From Pilosibacter fragilis (GTDB lineage Bacteria > Bacillota > Clostridia > Lachnospirales > Lachnospiraceae), in assembly GCF_032490495.1 (NCBI RefSeq), contig NZ_JAVYJB010000001.1, forward strand, positions 186,001 to 250,000: 64,000 bases of DNA, in the 5' to 3' direction. Of the stretch, positions 30,478 through 38,825 are shown piece after piece. The notes below the pieces were generated by a model. It did no database searches. It saw only the letters and a program-made list of their open reading frames with translations, and was not told where the DNA came from. The translations under genes were made by a program, and so were the position numbers. Position 1 is the stretch's first letter; each line of letters starts with the position of its first letter.

Positions 30478-33048
30478 TTATTTAGACACGGCGGCAAAAT
30501 ACTCTTCCACCGGTCTTTGTAACAGGGCCATCATGTTCAGTTCGTCCAATGCATCCTGAAGGGCATTGTGTGTTTCCCGATAGTTTTTGTTGCCAGTAAG
30601 CAGGCGCATGATGCCCTGTACGCTTCCGCCTTTCTTTAAACGTCCGGTGCTGAAGACTGGCATTTCCGGCGGAATTTTAGGATTGTACTGGCGGTATACG
30701 GCCACATCCGCAATATCACACCAGGTATAGGTATCGGATAACTCAAGCATTCTGCGATCCGCGGACGCATTAAAAGCAAACAGCAACCGGATATTCAGCG
30801 TATTCAGCATTAAACTGAGTAATGCCAGAGCTTCTGTCTCGCTGCCAGCCACCTCATCATATTCTTTCCCGCGCTCTCCGGTATAGCGTAACGCGGACGA
30901 ATACATCGCCGCCTTATTGCAGGCCGGCGTAATCATGAGGTATTCCTTTAAAATAGGCCGGAACGTTCTCTTGTCGGCGATCACCATGCCAACGGACATC
31001 AATTCTCCATGAATATTGCTTTCCGTATCAATGACAGCAAAATATTCTGAACGGTCGTTCAGTGCTGATACGTGCACCTTTTCCATGGATGACGCAGTGT
31101 CAGAGGCTGCTTTTCTTCCTGATTTTGTTGCTTTTTTAATATCCGCAGAAACGTGTGGTGCCTTATCGCCGGAGCCAGTGACAGAATCCATTGTTTTATC
31201 AGATGTTTTTTCGCATTCAATGATATTGGTTCCGTCAATGTCCGTCGGTGCAAAGTAACCGCTGTATGCGTGTTTTGTGATGGTTCGCGCTACGGCATCC
31301 ATGAGTTTCTTTTTGTCCGGGATGCGGATTGCGTACATACGGTTATTCATCACATTCCACAGGACGCCCTTTTCAAGCCCGAAGGCCACCATATACATGG
31401 CGCACTGTAAGGCATGCTCGTGAGAAAGTTCGCTGACGAATTTCAGTTCCCAAACCGTTCCGTCAAGGACAACATCGGCTCTGCCGGTTACGGTCAGCCC
31501 ACGGAGTTCCCCTTCGGATCGTGCAAACGGGATTTCACATTCCAGCTGGATATTTTTTTCGTCCGGAGAAAAATGCTTTGCCAGACGCTTTTGAAGCTGC
31601 TGTTTTTCTGCTTCCTGTACATACGGCACCAAAACCTGCTGTTCATAACGTTTTTGTTTGGTTTCAAATGCCGTCAGCGCAAGGATCTTTTCCTCCGTGC
31701 TTTTTGCTTCCAGTTCTTCTGTAAAAAGATAGCTCATATCCTGTAATGCAAACGCTTTCTTTAACACATCGTCAATGGAGTAATGATCAAAAAATGCAAA
31801 TTCCTGATACTCGCCGATGCACGGTGAAAGGTCGATCAAACCGTCTGATGAATTGATTGTAATTTCACTATGGTCCGCTTGAATCATTTCCGTGATCCGC
31901 AGAAGACCATAGCATTCCTCAATGTCTTCCCGGTATTTAAAATCAAACATGCCAGAGATTGGCATCGGTTTGAAATTTGCGCTTGGTTTACTGTTTTCTG
32001 ACAAAGTCTGTTCCGATAATAACGCTGTGTCGCCCTTCACAAAAATAATTTTCTGTTTTCCGCGGCTGGCGGCCACACAGAAAATATTCCGCAGAATTTC
32101 ATACGATGTCTGCGGCTGCCCGAGCCGGACCGACCAGTAATCTTCCGTGTAATCAAAGACTACGCAGATCGGCCGTTCCAGTCCCTTGCTTGAATCGTAA
32201 GTGGTAAAAATGGCGCAGGAGTTATCCGGCGTCGTTTTCTTTCCGGCAGAATCAACATCCTGGATACTCGCATACACGGTATTCTTGTTGAATTTCTGTG
32301 GATATTCCATTTCCAGGGTATTCAGGACGCGAACCATATCTCCATTGGTTCGTGAACCAAGACAGAGAATATCTTTTGGTTCCTGTTCCCGCAAAAATTT
32401 TATGACTTCCTCAATTTTCATGTGACTGATCTGGCAGTCTTTATTGACTCCTACAATATCTTTTTCCCAGATACGGCCAAGCATTTTTGCGTGCTCCGCG
32501 CATAAGCGAAAACACCTGGTAAAGTTCAAGATCTCGTAATTCTCCCCTAAAAACCGGTTCATAAATGCGGGCACGTTCAGGGTTGTCTTGTCATAAATTT
32601 TCTGTTGCATATCACCAACAGCAATAATCTGAATGGATGGATTCTTTTCCTTGACCCTCCACAACAGCTTTGCCAGTTCTTCTTCGATATCCTGATATTC
32701 ATCAATGATAAGAACGTCGTAGTGGGCGATAGGTGGCTGCTGTCTTAAGAATGTCTGAATCAAATCAGATTGGTTCGCCGCTCTCATGCCGGCCCGATAT
32801 AGGGTATATGCAGCGAATCCATGATAGTTCTGAACCAGAACGTTCCGGTTATGGATTTTGTCTTTCGCATCCAGCTTGAGCAGTCGGTTATAGGTCAGAT
32901 ATAAAATCCGTTTATATGCCGGGAGTGCATTACATAGTTCCTGAATAGCCGTCGTTTTTCCGCTTCCGATGCAGGCATCTACGAGGACATTCTTCCCATC
33001 CATAGCTTTTTGAATGAAAATTTGCTGTTCATTTGACAAATTTATCAT
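30478..33048 (-). CDS. Three-part SF1 helicase / PD-(D/E)XK nuclease / DEDDh exonuclease
   Basis: An 856-aa protein from MINLSNEQQ (GGGAGG upstream). Residues 1-390 are an SF1A UvrD/PcrA-like helicase: Walker A ACIGSGKT, VLIIDEYQD, GDMQQKIYD and FTTYDSSKGLERP. Around residues 500-600 lies a RecB/Cas4-type nuclease core GRADVVLDGTVWELKFV followed by HALQCAMYMV. The last about 180 residues carry a DEDDh-type 3'-5' exonuclease: FAVIDTESN, LLFAFNASADRRML and YRETHNALQDALDEL. All three active-site sets look intact. It recalls AddAB/RecBCD-like end processing but with one polypeptide. Probable role: DNA end resection or repair for the replicon. Confidence 0.87.
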   Translation of the reverse strand: MINLSNEQQIFIQKAMDGKNVLVDACIGSGKTTAIQELCNALPAYKRILYLTYNRLLKLDAKDKIHNRNVLVQNYHGFAAYTLYRAGMRAANQSDLIQTFLRQQPPIAHYDVLIIDEYQDIEEELAKLLWRVKEKNPSIQIIAVGDMQQKIYDKTTLNVPAFMNRFLGENYEILNFTRCFRLCAEHAKMLGRIWEKDIVGVNKDCQISHMKIEEVIKFLREQEPKDILCLGSRTNGDMVRVLNTLEMEYPQKFNKNTVYASIQDVDSAGKKTTPDNSCAIFTTYDSSKGLERPICVVFDYTEDYWSVRLGQPQTSYEILRNIFCVAASRGKQKIIFVKGDTALLSEQTLSENSKPSANFKPMPISGMFDFKYREDIEECYGLLRITEMIQADHSEITINSSDGLIDLSPCIGEYQEFAFFDHYSIDDVLKKAFALQDMSYLFTEELEAKSTEEKILALTAFETKQKRYEQQVLVPYVQEAEKQQLQKRLAKHFSPDEKNIQLECEIPFARSEGELRGLTVTGRADVVLDGTVWELKFVSELSHEHALQCAMYMVAFGLEKGVLWNVMNNRMYAIRIPDKKKLMDAVARTITKHAYSGYFAPTDIDGTNIIECEKTSDKTMDSVTGSGDKAPHVSADIKKATKSGRKAASDTASSMEKVHVSALNDRSEYFAVIDTESNIHGELMSVGMVIADKRTFRPILKEYLMITPACNKAAMYSSALRYTGERGKEYDEVAGSETEALALLSLMLNTLNIRLLFAFNASADRRMLELSDTYTWCDIADVAVYRQYNPKIPPEMPVFSTGRLKKGGSVQGIMRLLTGNKNYRETHNALQDALDELNMMALLQRPVEEYFAAVSK

Positions 33049-33050
33049 TT

Positions 33051-33419
33051 TTAAGCCACCTCCCGTTCTGTCTCTACGACTGCAATTTGCTCCGCTGTCA
33101 CGCAATCCATTACATATACACCGTTGTCGGCGCTTCTGCGAAACAGCACGTATCCATCCGCATTAGAAAGGATAGTGAGTGTTTCCGCTTCCTGAAACGG
33201 CGCAACCGTCCGAATCCAATGGACTTTGTAAGTATGACCTGATGCAGTTTCTGAAAACCGGATAATCATTCCTGGCGCGATTGTCTGTGTCTTTTTTTGA
33301 AGTGTGGATTTTGATTTTTGCTTTTTCCACCAGCCTGGATACAGCCATTCCATGATGCAGAAAGCCGCAGCATGGGCGAAAAACAAAATATCCAGCTCCA
33401 ATAAACATAATCTAAGCAT
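33051..33419 (-). CDS. Hypothetical protein with an N-terminal hydrophobic segment (122 aa)
   Basis: Begins MLRLCLLELDILFFAHAAAF, a short membrane segment or signal anchor, then a basic stretch (KKQKSKSTLQKKTQ) and a small beta-rich domain (SGHTYKVHWIRTVAPF to VYVMDCVTAEQI). First gene of the operon with the helicase fusion and RNase H. It may anchor or regulate the nuclease at the membrane; this is a guess from position. Confidence 0.65.
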   Translation of the reverse strand: MLRLCLLELDILFFAHAAAFCIMEWLYPGWWKKQKSKSTLQKKTQTIAPGMIIRFSETASGHTYKVHWIRTVAPFQEAETLTILSNADGYVLFRRSADNGVYVMDCVTAEQIAVVETEREVA

Positions 33420-33465
33420 GTTTGTTCCTCCTTTTGTCTCTTGTGTCTTTTTATTGATTCTTGAA

Positions 33466-33474
33466 AATTATGGA
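33466..33474 (-). promoter_or_regulatory. CCATAATT operon motif
   Basis: TTCCATAATTTTCAAGAATC in coding orientation, 47 bases before the ATG at 33419. Confidence 0.65.
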
Positions 33475-33562
33475 AGCAGAATAGAGAAAATTATTTCTAT
33501 GTAGAACTGCACAAGGTAATCGCGCCAGGGCTATCCAATCTGTTGTGATTAACACGCACACA

Positions 33563-33591
33563 GTACAAAACCCAGCACACTTATGCTGGGC
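33563..33591 (-). terminator. Intrinsic terminator
   Basis: Minus strand GCCCAGC-ATAAGTGT-GCTGGGT followed by TTT. It is the second stop signal after the candidate small RNA. Confidence 0.7.
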
Positions 33592-33663
33592 TTGTATAAT
33601 GTGATACAATTAGAAAGATGGATCTTACTCAGGCAAAATGTTCGCAAATCCGTCCATTCCATG

Positions 33664-33770
33664 AATAAAAATGCCGACTTTTGGCATTTGCGGCGTCTTA
33701 CTCACGACTGAAGTCACGAGAATGTGACGCCGGAATTTTTCAAAATACGTTCGTCTTGTCACAGGATAAT
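33664..33770 (-). ncRNA. Candidate small RNA with an IS605-like hairpin
   Basis: A CCATAATT motif (33768-33776) is followed not by a gene but by a hairpin GGCGTC...GACGCC that encloses the IS-end palindrome CTCGTGAC-TTCA-GTCGTGAG, and then by the terminator AATGCC-AAAAGTC-GGCATTTTT (33667-33689). No ORF with a ribosome binding site lies in it. The result is a complete roughly 100-nt transcription unit. Confidence 0.5.
33692..33731 (-). repeat. Solo IS200/IS605-like end hairpin
   Basis: Closest relative of the hairpins at 2899-2937 and 46505-46546, here with perfect outer arms GGCGTC/GACGCC. No transposase gene adjoins it. Confidence 0.65.
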
Positions 33771-33776
33771 TATGGA
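33768..33776 (-). promoter_or_regulatory. CCATAATT motif without a downstream gene
   Basis: TTTCCATAATTATCCTG in coding orientation. The next gene is 300 bases away beyond two terminators, so it would drive the candidate small RNA. Confidence 0.55.
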
Positions 33777-33804
33777 AAGAAATGTGTTGGTTTTGGTTTT
33801 ATGC

Positions 33805-33838
33805 AAAAAACAGAACCGCCAAAAGGCGATCCTGTTTT
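33805..33838 (-). terminator. Terminator after the DUF2130 gene
   Basis: Minus strand AACAGGATCGCC-TTTT-GGCGGTTCTGTT followed by TTTTG. Confidence 0.82.
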
Positions 33839-33853
33839 AAATGGCAAATATTC

Positions 33854-35215
33854 TTATGTGTTGTCTGATACGGAAAGTGCTGCCTTTGTCTGTGCATCCG
33901 CAAACATCTGCTGCATTGTCTTGTTTCCACGCGTCAGACGTTTAATTGTCAGATCATCCAGCTTATTATTTGCAAGCCGCAGATTGTTCTCCGAGGACAA
34001 CAGATTATCCTTTACTTTCTGTAAATGATCGATTGTTTTGTCGATTTCATCGATTGCCTTGGAAAAGCGATCGCTGGCCAGTGTGTAATTGCGGCTGAAC
34101 TTGTCCTTGAAATCCAGAAGTTTGGCTTCAAAGTTTGTCACATCAATATTCTGTGCTTTCTGTTCCTCAAGCTCCCGTTTATAAGCGATGGAGCTTCGTG
34201 CCGCATTACGGATGATGGTAATAAATGGAATCAAGAACTGCGGACGGATTACATACATCTTCGGGTACTTGTGGGACATATCCACGATGCCGGTATTGTA
34301 ATAGTCGTTGTCTGCCTCCAGCATGGTTACCAGGACGGCATATTCACAGCCCTTTTCCCTGCGGTCCTTATCCAGTTCTTTGAGGAAATCTGCATTTTTA
34401 TGCTTGCTGGCCGTGGTTTCGTTTTCATTCTTCATCTCCATCATGATGGAAACGTATTCCATACCGTTTTCATCGTAATCACGGAAAATAAAATCTCCCT
34501 TACTGCCGCTTGCGGATACTTCGTTATCTTTCTCGAAGTATGCATTCTGAAATCCGACGGCACGCACCTGATTGAATGCTGCCTCGCAGTGCTGCTCCAA
34601 AGTCTCGCCTATCATCTTTGTGGACTGACGGGCCTTTAAATCGCGGTAATATTCCACAAGCTCGTCTTTATCTTTTAACTGTCCTTCATAGCGGGCCACA
34701 AGCTCCTGCTCATGCAGTTTTGCCTGTGCTTCGGCCATTTCATTTTTGGCCTTCAGATCGGCAACCATTTCCTGCTGTTTTGTGAAGCGCTCATTCGCCT
34801 CTGCTTCCGCTTTGGCTACTGCCAGCTCTGTATCTGTTTTTGCGGAGCGTACCTGTTCATGCAGTTTTGCAATTTCCAGTTCTTTTTCTGAGAGAATGGC
34901 TCCGTATTTCTGTTCTGCTTCACTGGCAGAAAGTTTTGCGGCAGTTTCTGCATTTTCCCTTGCTGCTTTCAGATCGCTGCGCAGGTTCTGCATCTGGGAA
35001 TCCAGTTCGTGTTCCTTTTCGCGGAACTCCATGGCAGCCTGCGTTTTTGCAAGCTCCACGGCTTTGTCACGTTCTGTTTCCATGACACGTTTCTGCTCTT
35101 CCAAGTCCGCCTGGAACACATCATCACGGATCTGCTTAATAATTGCAGCATATCCATTCTCATCAACCTCAACGGCTTTTCCGCAATGCGGACAAATAAA
35201 TGTATATTCTTTCAT
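33854..35215 (-). CDS. DUF2130-family coiled-coil protein
   Basis: A 453-aa protein with the DUF2130 layout. A zinc-knuckle-like N-terminus (FICPHCGKAVEVDENGYAA) leads into a long coiled coil (about residues 30-215, Glu/Lys/Ala-rich), then a restriction-like domain near 230-290 with ASGSKGDFIFRD and IMMEMKNENE, and a second helical segment. The Asp and Glu-x-Lys residues are compatible with a nuclease fold, but activity in this family is unproven. Last gene of the 33854-37964 operon. Confidence 0.83.
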   Translation of the reverse strand: MKEYTFICPHCGKAVEVDENGYAAIIKQIRDDVFQADLEEQKRVMETERDKAVELAKTQAAMEFREKEHELDSQMQNLRSDLKAARENAETAAKLSASEAEQKYGAILSEKELEIAKLHEQVRSAKTDTELAVAKAEAEANERFTKQQEMVADLKAKNEMAEAQAKLHEQELVARYEGQLKDKDELVEYYRDLKARQSTKMIGETLEQHCEAAFNQVRAVGFQNAYFEKDNEVSASGSKGDFIFRDYDENGMEYVSIMMEMKNENETTASKHKNADFLKELDKDRREKGCEYAVLVTMLEADNDYYNTGIVDMSHKYPKMYVIRPQFLIPFITIIRNAARSSIAYKRELEEQKAQNIDVTNFEAKLLDFKDKFSRNYTLASDRFSKAIDEIDKTIDHLQKVKDNLLSSENNLRLANNKLDDLTIKRLTRGNKTMQQMFADAQTKAALSVSDNT

Positions 35216-35239
35216 CTTTTCTCTCCTTGTATTTTTGAT

Positions 35240-36169
35240 TTAGAAACTAATTTGAACTGGTAACGGCACGATTTCGATACTGTCCGTGGCGCGTTTGTAG
35301 TGATAAGCATTCGCAGTCAGAAATTCCTCTTTTGGAATCCCAAGGGACATAAATGCCTGTGCCGCTCCGTTTTCCATGCCATCGGTCCAATATTGACCTG
35401 ACATCACCATCCATTCATGCACGCCAGAAGGCAACAGATAAAGATCGTCTTTTAAAGTTGCCGCGATCAAAGCCAAAGTACCCGGATATGCAATGCATGC
35501 AGCCCCACCGTAACCTTCTTCGCAAGTCAGGATATACATAGTTCTATCGTGTGACATCATCCATATTTCCTCTTCGGAAAGACCAAGCTCCTTATCGATA
35601 TCCGGCTGCGCTTTCAGTGCCTGTTCCCGACATTCCATTGCTGTATTCAGTGCTGCCGGCTTTTTTGCCATGCTGTTTTTAACGGCGACCTGAAACAGTT
35701 CTGTGGCAGATTTCTTCCATCGACTAGCAAGAGTTGTGCTGATCAGTGGACGGGTACAATATTCGTTATGTTCAGGATCTGGAAGCTCCACATAAAATAC
35801 AATTTCCATATCCAGAAACGGAGTATGTACGACATGTTGCAATACTTCTCTTTCCGTGATCGGACTTGCCAGCCGAAAAAAAAGTTTATCTTTGACTTTT
35901 TCAAAACTTTCCATCTGGCTTTCAAGGTATATGTGTGCCTGTTCTGTTTCCAAAATACCATCACAGAAACGCTTCGCAATCTCCTTCGGGGTCAGCCCTT
36001 GGGATAACAGTTCCTGAATATTGCTAAGCAGATAGCCGCATGCGTATCCGGTCTTCGGATTTGCGATTAACATGACAGGTTCCGGTACATCCTGAACCGT
36101 AGTTCTTTCCACACGGTATCCCTTTAGTCTGATTCGGATTTCTTCCATGATTTTCTCGATTTCTTCCAT
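35240..36169 (-). CDS. DUF5688-like protein
   Basis: A 309-aa soluble protein. The helix VQDVPEPVMLIANPKTGYACG, the IAKRFCDGILETEQ segment, and the end block LYLLPSGVHEWMVMS...GIPKEEFLTANAYHYKRAT match the DUF5688-type proteins common on Lachnospiraceae mobile elements. Function of the family is unknown. Start at MEEIEKIMEE after AAGGAG. Confidence 0.65.
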   Translation of the reverse strand: MEEIEKIMEEIRIRLKGYRVERTTVQDVPEPVMLIANPKTGYACGYLLSNIQELLSQGLTPKEIAKRFCDGILETEQAHIYLESQMESFEKVKDKLFFRLASPITEREVLQHVVHTPFLDMEIVFYVELPDPEHNEYCTRPLISTTLASRWKKSATELFQVAVKNSMAKKPAALNTAMECREQALKAQPDIDKELGLSEEEIWMMSHDRTMYILTCEEGYGGAACIAYPGTLALIAATLKDDLYLLPSGVHEWMVMSGQYWTDGMENGAAQAFMSLGIPKEEFLTANAYHYKRATDSIEIVPLPVQISF

Positions 36170-36181
36170 TATTTTTTCTCC

Positions 36182-36517
36182 TTAATTTTTGTTTGAGTTT
36201 TCCGGCAGCAGGCTTTGAAGCCGGCGGCAGATTTTTTTTGCTTTATACAGTGGCAATCCATAAAACTCTACTAATTTCTGCATGGCATAAGTAAACATGA
36301 CGTCTGTTTTATTCTGGACGTATCCACCGTGACATAATCCGATCCTTAACTCCATCATCAGTTTTTTGTCCGGTTCTTCATAAGTCAATTCTTTTACAAC
36401 CCACTCAAGTTCATCCGTAATAGATTTACCATACCAGTCCCCGCAAAAAAATGTTTGCAGAAACAGATGTGTCATGGTGCTTATGCCGAGCCGTTGCGTT
36501 GTGTCTGTGATTAACAT
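36182..36517 (-). CDS. Stand-alone FLR-ELEWVV domain protein (111 aa)
   Basis: Almost the whole chain (THLFLQTFFCGDWYGKSIT, DELEWVVKELTYEEPDKKL, LCHGGYV, LVEFYGLPLYKAKKI) equals the N-terminal module of the 26091 and 47911 proteins, so it defines the domain borders. CGGAGG precedes the ATG. No known family recognised. Confidence 0.72.
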   Translation of the reverse strand: MLITDTTQRLGISTMTHLFLQTFFCGDWYGKSITDELEWVVKELTYEEPDKKLMMELRIGLCHGGYVQNKTDVMFTYAMQKLVEFYGLPLYKAKKICRRLQSLLPENSNKN

Positions 36518-36532
36518 ATTTCCTCCGTATAC

Positions 36533-36730
36533 TTACAACAAAATACGTTCCCATTCTCCGTCCACATACTGCCACGCAGTAGGGTTAAGGGAATACAGTT
36601 CTTTTCGGAAGGCCTCTCTGTAACGCTTCAATAAGCCTTCGCGGCTTGCGAAAAATTCTTCCGTTCGCAGATTGCCTTTGTTTGATCCTGATAACTCATA
36701 GAATCTGAGCTTGTACTCATAATGCAGCAT
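36533..36730 (-). CDS. Small hypothetical protein (65 aa)
   Basis: Starts MLHYEYKLRFYELSG after AGGAGGGAATT; the start overlaps the upstream stop by 14 bases. Basic and aromatic, with the helix SREGLLKRYREAFRKELYSL and a WQYVDGEWERIL tail. No function evident. Confidence 0.68.
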   Translation of the reverse strand: MLHYEYKLRFYELSGSNKGNLRTEEFFASREGLLKRYREAFRKELYSLNPTAWQYVDGEWERILL

Positions 36731-37124
36731 AATTCCCTCCTCTCAGGTTTTTTGCCAATGCCACTACTTCTTCCGGTGACATATAGCAGACATCTTCCCC
36801 GTATGCACTGGTCACCATATCTACCACGAAACGATATTCCGCATACTTGCGTGCATGTTCCATTTCATCCCTGGTTGCAGGACGAAGTGTGTAAATTCCG
36901 GTCGCCGTCCGTAAAATCACGGTCTTTGAAAATAATTTCTTTTTCACAGTCACACCGGACAAACGGAATCTGCGCTTCAATCCGTCACCGCATTCCGGAT
37001 ACCACATGATAGCAGTATCCGGTTCCTGCATGGCAATCAGCTCAATCACGCGGCCGATTCTGGTTTTTGCATGATCACTGCATTCTGTTACGTCGACAAT
37101 TAACATATTTTTTAATTCTTTCAT
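36717..37124 (-). CDS. Hypothetical protein (135 aa)
   Basis: Starts MKELKNMLIVDVTEC; the likely ribosome binding site AAAGGAG is separated from the ATG by a small hairpin (37131-37152). Alpha/beta chain with the repeated strand-type segments KTVILRTATGIYTLRPA and a helical C-terminus. No family recognised. Confidence 0.65.
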   Translation of the reverse strand: MKELKNMLIVDVTECSDHAKTRIGRVIELIAMQEPDTAIMWYPECGDGLKRRFRLSGVTVKKKLFSKTVILRTATGIYTLRPATRDEMEHARKYAEYRFVVDMVTSAYGEDVCYMSPEEVVALAKNLRGGNYAAL

Positions 37125-37130
37125 TTTTTT

Positions 37131-37152
37131 ATCCCACGGGTGCGAACCCGCT
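37131..37152 (-). other. tRNA T-arm-like hairpin in a leader
   Basis: Minus strand AGCGGGTTCGCACCCGTGGG: stem CGGG(T)/(A)CCCG around a TTCGCA loop, as in a tRNA T arm. It sits between AAAGGAG and the ATG of the 135-aa gene. Confidence 0.4.
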
Positions 37153-37163
37153 CTCCTTTCTCA

Positions 37164-37964
37164 TTAGTGTATCAGCACTTCCTTCATAATTTTGCAGCTC
37201 GGTTCGTCCAGAACGGCAAAAACAATGCGACGGAATGTTCCATAAAACAGCAGATTCAGTTCATCACGGAAAATCTCCGCTACCTCTCGGACATCATTTC
37301 CAAAAACGCCACAGCCGAATGCGCCAAGGATCAGAACTTCTTCGCCCTTGCTATGTGCAGCGTTCAGTACAGCCGCAATGCGCTCTTCCATCGCTTCTTT
37401 GCATACGGCATCCGGCACACCCTGATACTTCTGCGCTGCTTTTTTATTCGGTGCCGCGCAGGTGATAATGGATGCTTTAGCCTCCTCGCCGTGCTGCCAG
37501 AACGGAATATCCGGTGTATAAAGCATGTCCGAACGATATAATGCTTTGTTCAGATTGCCCTGGTGCCGGTCATAAAATATCGTTCTGGCCTGTGTGCTGT
37601 TCAGGACCGGGTACAACAAGGATGCATGACACAGACTTTCTTCCTGCGCCATGGAACCATCCAGAAACATACCGCCTGGATTTTTGTATGATGCAAAGTT
37701 TAATGCACATACACGGTTCCCCTTGGCATATTCCGCCATAATGGCATCTACCGTGGAGCACTGCACAACTTCTACTTCCGGCTGCTCAAACTTACACGGG
37801 CCGGAATGCATTGTTCCGGTATCCTGAATCAGTTCCGTGCGTTTTACAAGGTCTTTAATTTCCTCCTTGCAGTTGCGTTCTTCCCACTGGACGATCTCCT
37901 GTGCTTTTTCCATGTTTTCTTTCCTTTTACTGAAATAATTCAGTCCATTATTTTTTCTTCCCAT
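37164..37964 (-). CDS. TIGR02452-family PARG-like macrodomain protein
   Basis: Likely removes ADP-ribose from modified molecules. The macrodomain carries the family signature NFASYKNPGGMFLDGSMAQEESLCHASLLY (here in two parts: the GGG-like loop NPGG and the catalytic Glu pair QEES) and LILGAFGCGVFGN near the C-terminus. 266 aa from the first ATG, which has GGAGG 6 bases upstream; a second ATG at 37913 also has AAAGGA. First gene of its operon, after a CCATAATT motif. Together with the NUDIX protein it suggests ADP-ribose processing. Confidence 0.85.
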   Translation of the reverse strand: MGRKNNGLNYFSKRKENMEKAQEIVQWEERNCKEEIKDLVKRTELIQDTGTMHSGPCKFEQPEVEVVQCSTVDAIMAEYAKGNRVCALNFASYKNPGGMFLDGSMAQEESLCHASLLYPVLNSTQARTIFYDRHQGNLNKALYRSDMLYTPDIPFWQHGEEAKASIITCAAPNKKAAQKYQGVPDAVCKEAMEERIAAVLNAAHSKGEEVLILGAFGCGVFGNDVREVAEIFRDELNLLFYGTFRRIVFAVLDEPSCKIMKEVLIH

Positions 37965-37999
37965 TTTTTACCTCCATGTGTCTTTAACAGTTTCATGGA

Positions 38000-38008
38000 A
38001 ATTATGGA
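38000..38008 (-). promoter_or_regulatory. CCATAATT operon motif
   Basis: TTCTTCCATAATTTCCATGA in coding orientation, 36 bases before the ATG at 37964. The 180 bases upstream (38009-38188) contain no convincing gene. Confidence 0.62.
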
Positions 38009-38188
38009 AGAAGATGTCCTGCGAAAAATATCTTTCGAAAAAATGGCATATTGCTTATCCACAGTATCATTGCATCTCTTTTTTTCGCCACATCTCACGA
38101 CACAAACCATGTGAGTTGTTATGTAGTACATCGCAACTACGCCCTTTGCGGACTTTTGCCACAGACTGATGGCATGCCCGTCATACGC

Positions 38189-38214
38189 AAAAAAGACCGC
38201 CATTGGCGGTCTTA
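38189..38214 (-). terminator. Terminator of the 38217-40908 operon
   Basis: Minus strand AAGACCGCC-AAT-GGCGGTCTT followed by TTTT. Confidence 0.87.
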
Positions 38215-38216
38215 AA

Positions 38217-38354
38217 TCAACAATGTTCCTCGATCCACAGAAGCTGTTCCTGGTCATCCTGCTTTCTGTCGCGCTTGGACGCAACACAGCAATAATCAAG
38301 AAATGCAATCATAACAGCTACGGTAATGATACTGCCAACGATCAATGTGTTCAT
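38217..38354 (-). CDS. Single-pass membrane peptide (45 aa)
   Basis: MNTLIVGSIITVAVMIAFLD forms one membrane helix, followed by a cytoplasmic-type charged tail (SKRDRKQDDQEQ). AAGGAG lies 8 bases before the ATG and a terminator follows its stop, so the unit is complete. Last gene of its operon. Possible small membrane regulator or holin-like peptide; no family recognised. Confidence 0.65.
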   Translation of the reverse strand: MNTLIVGSIITVAVMIAFLDYCCVASKRDRKQDDQEQLLWIEEHC

Positions 38355-38373
38355 TGTGTCCTTCTCCTTTTTT

Positions 38374-38745
38374 CTAATTTTTTATACATTTAGGTTCCTG
38401 GTTGAGGCGTTCCTTATGCCAGACCACTGTTTTGTTTCCTGTTCTCTCCGGTTGTGTTTTCTTGGCTTCAGGCGTTTGTGGTGACTTTGGTTTGCCAACG
38501 CAACCACGCAGATCATCTGTTTTCAGTGTACTAACCATATAACGTTCCGTTTGGGCGAAATACTCCAGATTCACCTGACGGTGCCCATAATCTGCCCACT
38601 GAAGCGTATGTTCGCCGCAGATCGGGCAGTCATCTTCACCAAAGTTGACAAGCATATATCGTCCGCAGTGCTGACACATAACAAAATCACCGAATTCCGG
38701 ATGCCGGTTGTGGCTTGTACGCAAGTCATAAATCGTGATTCCCAT
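38374..38745 (-). CDS. Zinc-ribbon hypothetical protein (123 aa)
   Basis: Residues about 20-50 hold a zinc ribbon, CQHCGRYMLV...CPICGEHTLQW, and the C-terminal half is basic and Pro/Lys/Thr-rich, probably disordered. Start at MGITIYDLRTS with AAAGGAG. Nucleic-acid binding is plausible from the ribbon and the basic tail. Confidence 0.7.
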   Translation of the reverse strand: MGITIYDLRTSHNRHPEFGDFVMCQHCGRYMLVNFGEDDCPICGEHTLQWADYGHRQVNLEYFAQTERYMVSTLKTDDLRGCVGKPKSPQTPEAKKTQPERTGNKTVVWHKERLNQEPKCIKN

Positions 38746-38783
38746 ATTTCTCCTTTCTGAGTACCTTTGGTGCCCTGATTACC

Positions 38784-38820
38784 AAAAAGAGCAGGCACAT
38801 GAAGCTATGCCCGCTCTTTT
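38784..38820 (-). terminator. Terminator after the NTTPH protein gene
   Basis: Minus strand AAAGAGCGGGCAT-AGCTTC-ATGTGCCTGCTCTTT followed by TT. Confidence 0.8.
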
Positions 38821-38825
38821 GAAAA

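Noticed and set aside
34025..35243. Plus-strand ORFs opposite the DUF2130 gene
   Set aside because: They are the complement of the coiled-coil codon pattern and have no ribosome binding site; the minus frame gives a recognised protein family.
37940..38308. ORF on the minus strand between the small membrane protein and the PARG-like gene
   Set aside because: No ribosome binding site, it runs through a terminator and a motif, and the peptide shows no recognisable domain.
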